From UBA4312 sp040266995 (GTDB taxonomy: Bacteria > Bacillota_I > Bacilli_A > Erysipelotrichales > Erysipelotrichaceae), in contig JAWRHV010000007.1 in the NCBI GenBank assembly GCA_040266995.1, positions 1 through 38,054 on the forward strand: DNA of 38,054 nucleotides, given 5' to 3'. Shown here piece by piece: positions 15,969-23,345 of the stretch (positions are counted from its first letter, which is position 1; the number at the start of each line of letters is the position of its first letter). A model generated the notes under the pieces. It saw nothing but the letters and a program-made list of their open reading frames with translations. It ran no database searches and was not told the origin of the DNA. The position numbers and the translations under genes are program-made.

Positions 15969-16716
15969 GACGCTTTAAATAAGCAAAGATCCTAGGTAAT
16001 TCTTTGCTCCAATCTTCTTCGCAATGTCTGCCGTTCACACGTACATTCGTAAGTACATGGGCTCCCTTGTCAATCAGAATATTTGTTAGTTCCGTACAGA
16101 TTTTGGTTTCCTGCTCGAACATGTGGCATCCTGCTTCCTGGGATCCCCAGGACATATAGAAGTATGTATTCTCGCAAAGGGAAGCTTTTTCCGTATCCTT
16201 CAAAAGATATTGGGCTGTCGGAATGAAATATGGCGATACACAAATCAGCTTTGAATAGACTTCGTTATAACAGATACCGGCATAATAGGCCATCAGACCA
16301 CCACAACTGGAACCACCTATCCATGTATGATCACGATCCGGCAGTGTGGGATAGTGCTGATCGATATAAGGTTTTAAAGTATGAACAAAGAACTCCATCG
16401 TTTGGACTCCTTTGCCTTCAAAGTTGATATCATCGCTGTGAAAAGGGTAGGGACCATACTCATTCAGTCGTTCATTCCCTTGATGACTGCATTCCTGTCC
16501 CACTACAATCATAGGAAATCCATGGTTTTCAATATTCTCTATAAACTTCCAGCTGGTGCCATATGTGGCATCACTGTCTAAAAACAGATTATGTCCATCA
16601 AACATGTATAGCACCGGATATCTTTGGCTGCCGGATAAATAATCATCCGGCAGATACATATGGATCTGCCGGTTTTCGTTGAATGTGGGCATGTAAAGTT
16701 GAAATTTTTTAATCAT
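15958..16716 (-). CDS. Esterase D/PHB-type alpha/beta hydrolase
   Basis: This 252-residue alpha/beta hydrolase of the putative esterase family (esterase D, Fes/enterochelin esterase-like) shows PVLYMFDGHNLF (the oxyanion-side strand), the nucleophile elbow GGSSCGG with the likely catalytic Ser at 137, an acidic residue in the following strand region, and a C-terminal His in NGRHCEEDW. The start is the ATG at 16716, 6 bases after AGGAGG on the minus strand. The frame extends further upstream, but that part has no family similarity and overlaps the ATP-grasp gene. It overlaps its neighbours at both ends, so translation is coupled. There is no signal peptide. The substrate is unknown. Confidence 0.82.
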   Translation of the reverse strand: MIKKFQLYMPTFNENRQIHMYLPDDYLSGSQRYPVLYMFDGHNLFLDSDATYGTSWKFIENIENHGFPMIVVGQECSHQGNERLNEYGPYPFHSDDINFEGKGVQTMEFFVHTLKPYIDQHYPTLPDRDHTWIGGSSCGGLMAYYAGICYNEVYSKLICVSPYFIPTAQYLLKDTEKASLCENTYFYMSWGSQEAGCHMFEQETKICTELTNILIDKGAHVLTNVRVNGRHCEEDWSKELPRIFAYLKRHEP

Positions 16717-17911
16717 TTTCATCCTCCTGTATGTGAAAGGACATTTCAAAGAATTCATCTCTTCGTTTAATATCGGAGAAGCGTGCAACAATGGCCTCAT
16801 CTCCCATAGCAGATGCATAAGCAGCCGGTAAATAAATGGTATCGATCCATTCCTGTTGGAACTCTTCCTGGATTTCCTGTGCTGTATATGTATAATTTTG
16901 TTCGGCTCGTCTTCCTGCAAAGACCGAAGAGTAGAGTTGGCCATCCGGATACTCCGCTTGTTGCGTGAGCAGAACCTGAGCCCATATGTCGAACACATCT
17001 ACGTTACGTGCGTAATTCATCATATCCGGTACAAACCCTCCCGGTGGACGGAAATTCAATTCCAGACCGATAAGATCCCCTTTCTTTCCCAATCCTTTTT
17101 TTGCGTGTCTTAGACGGAAGTATTCACCATGAAAGAAGCGATTCTTAACTTGAAATGCCGATATCACATTCTGCGCAATCTGTTGATACTTCTTTGGTAT
17201 TTTGAAAGCTGTGAAAATCCCCAGTTCTTCTTTATGCAATACGCTTTCCATCGGATTTCCAACGTATTCAAAAGAGGAGAGGTATCGGATCTTACTGTTT
17301 TCATCCGCAATCCCATCCAAAGTTATGATGTCGCCGTCTATATATTCCTCAATAATCATCTGGTAATCACGGGTTTCTTGATAGACATCTTCCAGTTCCT
17401 GTTGATTGTTGATACGGTATGTAAAGCTGGCACCAACGCCATGATCCGGTTTGAGAATAACAGGATATCCCACTTTTTCAACAAAATCAGCCGCATCTTG
17501 ATAGGAGGATACAAGATCGTAGCGTGCTGTCGGAACCCCGGCTTTTTCATAATATTTTTTCATGCCGGATTTGGATTGATATTCCATGATGGTTTTCAGA
17601 TCAAAGCCTGTAGTGACATGAAAATCATCACGTAAAGCGGCATCGAGATCCAACCAGGCTTCATTATTGGATTCGATCCAGTCGATCTTTCCATATTTAA
17701 AGGTAAAATAGCCACATGCACGAACCATTTCATCATAATCATGGAAACTGGATACGACATAACATTCATCGCAGAATTCTTTCAATTCCGGGCACAGGGA
17801 ATCATAGGGCTGATCCACAATTGCCAAAACGGTGGCTCCATATTTTTTTAAGCCCCGGCAGAATAACCAATAGCTTTCCGGATAATTTGGACTTATACAC
17901 ACAAAATTCAT
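16709..17911 (-). CDS. ATP-grasp carboxylate-amine/thiol ligase-like protein
   Basis: This 400-residue protein has an ATP-grasp fold. The N-terminal preATP-grasp part is MNFVCISPNYPESYW and onward. The ATP-binding Lys is in YPVILKPDHGVGAS (K154), the adenine-hinge acidic pair in MIIEEYIDGD (E188/E189), and the Mg2+ ligands in GLELNFRPPGG (E284, N286, R288). Enzymes of this fold activate a carboxylate as acyl-phosphate and join it to an amine or other nucleophile. It is not one of the purine, biotin-carboxylase or D-Ala-D-Ala ligase branches that I can recognise. An AAGGT site precedes the ATG, 5 bases after the Nudix gene. The product is unknown. Confidence 0.82.
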   Translation of the reverse strand: MNFVCISPNYPESYWLFCRGLKKYGATVLAIVDQPYDSLCPELKEFCDECYVVSSFHDYDEMVRACGYFTFKYGKIDWIESNNEAWLDLDAALRDDFHVTTGFDLKTIMEYQSKSGMKKYYEKAGVPTARYDLVSSYQDAADFVEKVGYPVILKPDHGVGASFTYRINNQQELEDVYQETRDYQMIIEEYIDGDIITLDGIADENSKIRYLSSFEYVGNPMESVLHKEELGIFTAFKIPKKYQQIAQNVISAFQVKNRFFHGEYFRLRHAKKGLGKKGDLIGLELNFRPPGGFVPDMMNYARNVDVFDIWAQVLLTQQAEYPDGQLYSSVFAGRRAEQNYTYTAQEIQEEFQQEWIDTIYLPAAYASAMGDEAIVARFSDIKRRDEFFEMSFHIQEDEND

Positions 17912-17916
17912 CTGTT

Positions 17917-18432
17917 TTACCTTCTTTCTTTTAATGCTGCATATTGAATCGCAATAACACTTTTGGCATCGTCGATGACACCGGATCGTACATATTGATA
18001 AGCTTCATCGAGATCCATCCACTCCTTGCGAATATCTTCATCCGCATCCGGTGCAAGTCTGTTTTTGGCAAGGAATGGGTGAACCGCTTCAAACAGCCAG
18101 ATTTTTTCATCGCAGAAACCGGGTGTTGTCACAAAAGACTGGATGAATTCCAGCTTATCACAGTCATAGCCTGTTTCTTCGTTTAATTCCCGCATGGCAC
18201 ATTGGACAGGATCTTCTCCATATTCCAGCTTACCCGCCGGAATTTCAATACTTTCCTTTTCTATGGCATGGCGGTACTGACGCACGATCAGAATCTTATG
18301 ATCGACGATAACAACAATACCGACACCACCGGGATGATGAATAATGTCACGAGGAAAGCTTTGGCCGTGAATTTGAACATCTTTGTGAACAAGTGTAAAA
18401 ATATTTCCTTTATAAATGAGCTTTTCTTTCAT
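17917..18432 (-). CDS. Nudix hydrolase, ADP-ribose pyrophosphatase-like
   Basis: This 171-residue Nudix protein has the box read as GKLEYGE (starting near residue 67), then REL (81) and EETGY, matching Gx5Ex7REUxEExGU. Upstream RDIIHHPGGVGIVVI and RQYRHAIEKESIEIPAG match ADP-ribose/nucleotide-sugar pyrophosphatases (YqkG/NudF type). These hydrolyse nucleoside diphosphates linked to another group, and the exact substrate is not shown. The ATG at 18432 was chosen, 6 bases after AAGGA; an in-frame ATG at 18438 abuts the ribosome-binding site. It is second in a minus-strand operon, between the amidase-like gene and the ATP-grasp gene, with gaps of 5-11 bases. Confidence 0.9.
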   Translation of the reverse strand: MKEKLIYKGNIFTLVHKDVQIHGQSFPRDIIHHPGGVGIVVIVDHKILIVRQYRHAIEKESIEIPAGKLEYGEDPVQCAMRELNEETGYDCDKLEFIQSFVTTPGFCDEKIWLFEAVHPFLAKNRLAPDADEDIRKEWMDLDEAYQYVRSGVIDDAKSVIAIQYAALKERR

Positions 18433-18443
18433 ATCCATTCCTT

Positions 18444-19130
18444 TTACTTAATGATCTTGACATATGATTTCGCAATCGCATCGCCGATTTTTTCCTGATA
18501 TATTTCATCTTTCAATTTCGTAATATCCTCTTCATTGGTAATATAACCAATTTCCAAAAGGATCGAAGGAATATCTTTATTTGTAAGAATCGGGAAATTA
18601 TCGTAATGATCACTATCGAGACCCTGAAACTCGGAGAAATTGATTGTATCCAATTGCGCCGTTATTTCTTCCGACAATTCGATCAGTTGTTTGTTGTTCT
18701 GCGTCATGATCGAATATCCTTTCTGCATACGGTTTGTATCATGGTTTGTAGAGACGGACAACAGATAATCCGCTTTCGATTGTTTAGCGATGGTCAATCG
18801 CTGCTCACTGGTCATCGAAGTATTGTCTTCTCTTGTATAAACCACTTTATAACCAGCATCCCGAAGTTTGTTGCCAATCGATTTAGCAATCTGCAAATTG
18901 ATGTCTTCGCTTTCTTTGTCATCCACATCATCCGTGTTTTCTGCATCGATACAGATCGTAATATTGGATACATCTGCTTTCAGCTCCATGCTGTCATTGG
19001 TAGCCGGATAACCGGTTTCCGTATTCTCAGGTACACGATCATTTCCTTTTTTTAATGTATTGCCTAAATTCGGTTGTAATACAATAGCTAAAAATACAGC
19101 TAATAATAAATAAATAATCGTTTTCTTCAT
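18444..19130 (-). CDS. Amidase_3-like envelope protein, probably catalytically inactive
   Basis: This 228-residue protein has an N-terminal hydrophobic segment (about residues 4-18) acting as signal or anchor, a short linker, and an N-acetylmuramoyl-L-alanine amidase (Amidase_3) fold from about 55. Fold landmarks remain: ITICIDAE, NLQIAKSIGNKLRDAGYKVV, YTREDN, and PSILLEIGYITNEED with the catalytic-type Glu (E183). The zinc-binding His of DAGHGG is replaced (DAENTD, 62-67), the ligand His of SIHAN is replaced by Ser (SVSTN, 115-119), and the second ligand Glu is shifted or lost. It probably binds rather than cleaves peptidoglycan. First gene of a five-gene minus-strand operon; the ribosome-binding site is weak. 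Confidence 0.8.
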   Translation of the reverse strand: MKKTIIYLLLAVFLAIVLQPNLGNTLKKGNDRVPENTETGYPATNDSMELKADVSNITICIDAENTDDVDDKESEDINLQIAKSIGNKLRDAGYKVVYTREDNTSMTSEQRLTIAKQSKADYLLSVSTNHDTNRMQKGYSIMTQNNKQLIELSEEITAQLDTINFSEFQGLDSDHYDNFPILTNKDIPSILLEIGYITNEEDITKLKDEIYQEKIGDAIAKSYVKIIK

Positions 19131-19223
19131 CTTTATTCTTTGTCTTTGGTTTTCCTTTCCATGTCAAAGCAATGTCTACTGTACATCATTGGTTTCTATA
19201 CAAGAACAACGTGTACAACAGCA

Positions 19224-19253
19224 GATACTAGCCTGTATAAGCAGGCAAGTATT
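19224..19253. repeat. Imperfect inverted repeat between divergent operons
   Basis: GATACTAGCCTG / CAGGCAAGTATT pair across a 6-base loop with one A/A mismatch and one G/T pair. No T-run follows on either strand, so it is not a terminator. It lies between the amidase-like gene and scpA, upstream of both, and could be a regulator site or an RNA hairpin. Confidence 0.5.
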
Positions 19254-19318
19254 TGATGTTGTTATCATATCATATTTTTTTCTATAAAAGTATTGACGTA
19301 TATTTTTGTCGGAAAATT

Positions 19319-19327
19319 TGTTATACT
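19319..19327 (+). promoter_or_regulatory. Extended -10 promoter for the scpA operon
   Basis: TG-T-TATACT (19319-19327) is an extended -10 element 16 bases before the scpA ATG. A TTGACG lies further upstream (19293-19298) but too far for normal spacing. The leader would be very short and still hold the GGTGAT ribosome-binding site. Confidence 0.6.
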
Positions 19328-19343
19328 TATCCACGGTGATAAA

Positions 19344-20075
19344 ATGGATTTTACAGTAAAACTCGATGCATTTGATGGTCCTTTGGATCTGATGCTGCAT
19401 TTAGTCAAAGAAAATAAACTGGATCTGATGAATTTGAATATGGATATCCTGGCTACGCAGTATATCGAATATATTCATCAGATGCAAAATCTACACCTTG
19501 AAATCGCAAGTGAATATCTGACGGAATTAGCCAGCTTAATTGAATATAAATCAAGAAAACTGCTCCCTAGGGAAAAAGTGGAAGTGGAAGATGCGTACGA
19601 AGAAGATACGCGACAAAAATTAGTGGAGCGTTTAATTGAATATCAACAATTTAAAGATGCCAGTATACAACTACGAGAGCAGTTTGTCCAAAGGCAGAAA
19701 CTGTATACACGACCTGTGGCTTCCATGGTCGATCATTGGAATGGTGATATACGAGGAACGCTTTCCAATCAGTCGGTCTATCAGTTAATGAAGGCGATGC
19801 GCCGGGTCATTTCGCGTAAAATATTACTGGAACCTTATGAGACACATGTTACAATACAAGAAATATCCGTGGAACAGAGAATGGAACAGATTAAAAATCG
19901 GATGGATGCGGATCGATCCTACTCTTTTGAAGATATATGCCTCGATTGTTCCAACGTACATATGATCGTTGTGACATTTCTGGCAATACTTGATCTTATT
20001 TTTCAAAAATGGTTGGATTATCGTATTGATGAACAAGATCGGATATGGATTTGGATAGGTGAAAATAATGAATGA
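19344..20075 (+). CDS. scpA: Segregation and condensation protein A
   Basis: This 243-residue kleisin subunit of the SMC-ScpA-ScpB condensin organises and segregates the chromosome. The N-terminal signature FTVKLDAFDGPLDLMLHLVK, then NIDILATQYIEYI-like (seen as NMDILATQYIEYIHQM) and EYLTELASLIEYKSRKLLP, are classic ScpA features. The C-terminal winged-helix part contacts the SMC head. The start is the ATG at 19344 after GGTGAT; the frame is open further upstream from a TTG at 19293, which lies before the promoter. The end overlaps scpB by 8 bases. It is the first gene of a six-gene operon ending with murE. Confidence 0.96.
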   Translation: MDFTVKLDAFDGPLDLMLHLVKENKLDLMNLNMDILATQYIEYIHQMQNLHLEIASEYLTELASLIEYKSRKLLPREKVEVEDAYEEDTRQKLVERLIEYQQFKDASIQLREQFVQRQKLYTRPVASMVDHWNGDIRGTLSNQSVYQLMKAMRRVISRKILLEPYETHVTIQEISVEQRMEQIKNRMDADRSYSFEDICLDCSNVHMIVVTFLAILDLIFQKWLDYRIDEQDRIWIWIGENNE

Positions 20076-20607
20076 TCTGAAAGCGTTGGTTGAGGGATTG
20101 ATCTTTTTGGCTGGTGAAGACGGAATTACGGATAGTCAGCTGGAAGGGGTATTAGAATGTACTCATTTAGAGATTCTTTCACAGATTGAGGAAATCAAAG
20201 AAGAATACAATACCGGAAATCATGGAATTGAACTGGTTGAATTTGCCGGTCGCTATAAGTTTTTAACGAAAGAGTTTGTGTATCCGTATGGAGAAAAACT
20301 CTTTAAAGAAGAGAAGCCGATGACGTTATCGCAAGCGGCCATGGAAACATTGGCAATCGTTGCGTATAAACAGCCGGTGACCCGTTTGGAAATTGAGGAG
20401 ATTCGTGGTGTCAGCTGCGAAGTAATGTTGAAAAAGCTGGTTGCGATGGATCTGATTGAAGCCGCCGATCGTTTGGACACGGTGGGGAAGCCACTTTTAT
20501 ATCGAGTAACAGATACTTTTTTAGATACCTTCCAATTAGAAACATTGGAAGAACTTCCGGCACTGCCGGATCGTGAGATCAGCGATAATTTATTTGAGGA
20601 AGAGTAA
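20068..20607 (+). CDS. scpB: Segregation and condensation protein B
   Basis: This 179-residue ScpB has tandem winged helices and bridges ScpA in the SMC complex. Visible signatures are LKALVEGLIFLAGEDGIT at the N-terminus, FLTKEFVYPY, and ETLAIVAYKQPVTRLEIEEI in the centre (the most conserved ScpB block), then TDTFLDTFQLETLEELP at the end. The ATG at 20068 was chosen because the AGGTG ribosome-binding site lies just before it; a GTG at 20059 is part of that site. It overlaps scpA and is followed one base later by rluB. Confidence 0.96.
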   Translation: MNDLKALVEGLIFLAGEDGITDSQLEGVLECTHLEILSQIEEIKEEYNTGNHGIELVEFAGRYKFLTKEFVYPYGEKLFKEEKPMTLSQAAMETLAIVAYKQPVTRLEIEEIRGVSCEVMLKKLVAMDLIEAADRLDTVGKPLLYRVTDTFLDTFQLETLEELPALPDREISDNLFEEE

Positions 20608-20608
20608 T

Positions 20609-21325
20609 ATGGAGCGTTTACAGAAAGTAATGGCACAGGCAGGCCTGTGCTCTCGACGTACAGCAGAAAAATGGATCTTGGAAGGCCGTGTCAAAGTGAA
20701 TGGGGAAGTGTGCCGTACTCTGGGAACCAAGGTCAGCGGAAATGACCGCATAGATGTAGATGGTAAAACCATTGAGAAAGAACAATATGCTTATTATGTG
20801 TTCTACAAGCCGAAAGGGACGATCTGTTCGGTCAATGACGACAAGGGTAGAAAAACAGTTATGGACTATATGCCAAAAGATACACGCCTGTATCCTGTGG
20901 GAAGACTGGATTATGATACAACCGGCATTCTTTTAATGACCAATGACGGAGCCTTCACCAATATGATGACACACCCAAAATATCATTTACCGAAAGTATA
21001 TGTCGTCAATCTTCAAGGAATCCTGGAAAAAGAGGATATTAAGAAATTGAGAAAAGGGTTTGATGATTATCAGCCTGCAAAAGTCCATATCCTGGAAACA
21101 GATGGCACACGACAGAGAATGCAGCTGGAACTGACCATCTTCGAAGGGAAAAATCATCAGATCAAAAATATGATGAAGGATTTGGGATGTGAAGTCCGAA
21201 AGCTTCATAGGAAACAATTCGGATCCGTAGATCTAGGACAGCTCCATCCGGGACAATATCGTAAACTAAAGATGTTTGAAGTCAAACAGCTGAAACGGTA
21301 TGCGATGCAGGGAGATACTTTATGA
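20609..21325 (+). CDS. rluB: Ribosomal large-subunit pseudouridine synthase B
   Basis: This 238-residue RsuA/RluB-family pseudouridine synthase is expected to modify the 23S rRNA near position 2605. The N-terminal S4 domain is ERLQKVMAQAGLCSRRTAEK. The catalytic domain has GRLDYDTTGILLMTNDG with the catalytic Asp at 101, and HQIKNMMKDLGCEVRKLHR near the end. The ATG at 20609 follows AGGAAGAG and the scpB stop. Assignment to RluB instead of RsuA rests on the S4 pattern and on the scpA-scpB-rluB neighbourhood common in Bacillota. The stop overlaps the next start (ATGA). Confidence 0.92.
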   Translation: MERLQKVMAQAGLCSRRTAEKWILEGRVKVNGEVCRTLGTKVSGNDRIDVDGKTIEKEQYAYYVFYKPKGTICSVNDDKGRKTVMDYMPKDTRLYPVGRLDYDTTGILLMTNDGAFTNMMTHPKYHLPKVYVVNLQGILEKEDIKKLRKGFDDYQPAKVHILETDGTRQRMQLELTIFEGKNHQIKNMMKDLGCEVRKLHRKQFGSVDLGQLHPGQYRKLKMFEVKQLKRYAMQGDTL

Positions 21326-22047
21326 AACAAATATTTGTTTCACAGAACTGCGCACTCCATCAGACAATTCCATTGGATGAATGGCAGGCTCATCATCTGT
21401 TTGATGTATTGCGAATTGAAAAGAAGGAAGTTATTCGAGTCGTTGACAATCAAAGCCAGGTATTCTTGGCCCATCCGAAAGAGAAACCGTATGTGTATCT
21501 CTTCAATGAAATCGAAATAGAGCAAAACATGCAGCACATTACTTTATGCTGCGCATTGATCAAACAAGATAAATTTGAATGGATGCTGCAAAAAGCCTGT
21601 GAGCTTGGGGTTACCAGGATCGTTCCTTTTTATAGTCGGAATACCGTCATCCGACTTGATGCGATGCGGGAAAAAAAGAAACTGGAACGATGGTCAAAAA
21701 TTCTTTTATCGGCCTGTTCCCAATGCAATCGGATCGATCTGGTTGAACTGACACCGATCCAGACGATAGACACTTTGCTCGATTATCAAAGCACATGCAA
21801 TTTGGTGGCTTATGAAAAAGAAGAGGACCCATCCAAGCATCTGGCTCATTATCTGCAGGATGATCCGAAATCGATTACAATTTGTATCGGTCCGGAAGGT
21901 GGATTTGAGGACTTTGAAATCGATAAGCTGAAAGAACAGCATTTTATGACGTGTTCTTTGGGAAATCGTATCTTAAGAGCGGAAACGGCAGCATGTTATG
22001 CCTTGGCTTGTATCGATTATCAAAGACATACAAAGGAGGAGTTTTAA
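21322..22047 (+). CDS. rsmE: 16S rRNA m3U1498 methyltransferase
   Basis: This 241-residue RsmE-family SPOUT methyltransferase uses S-adenosylmethionine to methylate U1498 of 16S rRNA. Family features are the PUA-like N-terminus with HHLFDVLRI, KQDKFEWMLQKACELGVTRI (around 75-94), and the C-terminal knot with CIGPEGGFEDFE and LGNRILRAETAACYALA. Length is typical. The start overlaps rluB (ATGA), and the stop overlaps the mtaB start (TAATG), so the three genes are translationally coupled. Arginine codon use (CGA, CGG present) contrasts with the butyrate operon. Confidence 0.94.
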   Translation: MKQIFVSQNCALHQTIPLDEWQAHHLFDVLRIEKKEVIRVVDNQSQVFLAHPKEKPYVYLFNEIEIEQNMQHITLCCALIKQDKFEWMLQKACELGVTRIVPFYSRNTVIRLDAMREKKKLERWSKILLSACSQCNRIDLVELTPIQTIDTLLDYQSTCNLVAYEKEEDPSKHLAHYLQDDPKSITICIGPEGGFEDFEIDKLKEQHFMTCSLGNRILRAETAACYALACIDYQRHTKEEF

Positions 22048-23345
22048 TGCGCTTTTGTATTGTAACACTTGGTTGTAAAGTCAATGCGTATGAATCACAA
22101 TATTATGCAGATCAACTGGAATCCGCTGGGTTCCAAAGAGTATCTGCCGATCAGGAATGTGAGCTCTGTATCATTAATACTTGCACAGTTACAAACAATG
22201 CAGCCCACAAATCCAGACAAAAAATCAACCAGGCTAAACACAACCATCCGAATGCTTATATTGTCGCTGTCGGTTGTTTTGTACAGTTTGCTGATGAAGT
22301 TCAGCGTAATCAGCTAGGAGTCGATCTGATCATCGGTGCCAAGCATAAAGATAAATTTCTGGAATACGTCCAAGAGATGATCACAAAGGACCAGAAGATG
22401 GATGTTGTTACGGATGTCGAACAATATCAGGATTTTGAGGCAATGCCGATTCATTGTTTTGAATCGAAACACCGGGCTTTTTTAAAGATTGAAGACGGAT
22501 GCAACCAATTCTGCTCTTATTGTGCTATTCCTTTTGCTCGTGGTCGAGAACGGTCTCTGGCTAAAGAGCAAGTGCTTTCGATTGCCGAAATGTTAGTACA
22601 AAAAGGCCATTCGGAGATTGTTTTGACCGGCATTCATACTGGTCGGTATCTAGATGGCGAAACCACATTGACATCGTTGCTAAAAAGCTTGTTGGAACAA
22701 ACACCGGCCCATGTTTATTATCGGATTTCCAGTATTGAGATCACTGAAGTGTCGGATGAACTGATTGATTTGATTCAAAAGAATCAACGAATATGTCATC
22801 ACCTTCATATTCCGATCCAGTCAGGGTGTGATGCGACGTTAAAAAGAATGAATCGTCCCTATTCCATTTCTTATTTTAAAGAAAGGGTGCAGAAGATCCG
22901 GCAGCAGATTCCGGATATTTCCATATCCACGGATGTCATTGTCGGATTTGTCCAGGAAAGCGATGAGGAGTTTGAACAGACCTTCAATAATATCCAGAAT
23001 ATTGGTTTTTCCTTCCTGCATGTATTCCCATATTCTAAACGAAATGGAACCAAAGCCAGTTTTATGAAAGGTGAAGTACATGGCAAGGTTGTCAAAGAAA
23101 GGACGAACCGATTACTGGCATTATCAAAAGCTCTTCGAATGCAGGATATGAAACGGTTTGATCAGGTCGAAGTACTCATAGAAACAAATCGTGATAATAT
23201 ATATAAAGGATATACTAATCAATACCACCCTATTGAAATCCAGTCCGTACAGCCATTAAGTGGACGGCTCGTGTGTCAATGGGATTCAGTAGATGAATTC
23301 GGATATCATACGATATGGAAAGGAAGTCATTATGAGATTAAGTAA
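22047..23345 (+). CDS. mtaB: tRNA t6A37 methylthiotransferase
   Basis: This 432-residue radical-SAM methylthiotransferase converts t6A37 to ms2t6A37 in tRNAs reading ANN codons. The N-terminal UPF0004 domain has cluster cysteines C10 (TLGCKVN), C46 (INTCTVTN) and C77 (VGCFVQ). The radical-SAM motif is C152-x3-C156-x2-C159 (CNQFCSYC) followed by AIPFARG. A C-terminal TRAM-like segment closes the protein. CKVNAYES identifies the MtaB branch and not MiaB or RimO. The ATG at 22047 follows AAAGGAGGAG and overlaps the rsmE stop. The end overlaps murE by 14 bases. Confidence 0.94.
   Translation: MRFCIVTLGCKVNAYESQYYADQLESAGFQRVSADQECELCIINTCTVTNNAAHKSRQKINQAKHNHPNAYIVAVGCFVQFADEVQRNQLGVDLIIGAKHKDKFLEYVQEMITKDQKMDVVTDVEQYQDFEAMPIHCFESKHRAFLKIEDGCNQFCSYCAIPFARGRERSLAKEQVLSIAEMLVQKGHSEIVLTGIHTGRYLDGETTLTSLLKSLLEQTPAHVYYRISSIEITEVSDELIDLIQKNQRICHHLHIPIQSGCDATLKRMNRPYSISYFKERVQKIRQQIPDISISTDVIVGFVQESDEEFEQTFNNIQNIGFSFLHVFPYSKRNGTKASFMKGEVHGKVVKERTNRLLALSKALRMQDMKRFDQVEVLIETNRDNIYKGYTNQYHPIEIQSVQPLSGRLVCQWDSVDEFGYHTIWKGSHYEIK

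Noticed and set aside
17129..17635. A 168-codon plus-strand frame inside the ATP-grasp gene
   Set aside because: It lies antisense to a protein with complete ATP-grasp motifs, has no ribosome-binding site, and its translation has no recognisable pattern.
18606..19055. A 149-codon plus-strand frame inside the amidase-like gene
   Set aside because: It is antisense to a frame with a signal segment and Amidase_3 landmarks and has no ribosome-binding site. I considered whether the amidase gene was decaying, but its own frame is intact from start to stop.
14886..19130. A phage or mobile-element origin for the minus-strand operon
   Set aside because: No integrase, transposase, attachment repeat or flanking tRNA was seen, and ribosome-binding sites and codon use look like those of the surrounding genes.
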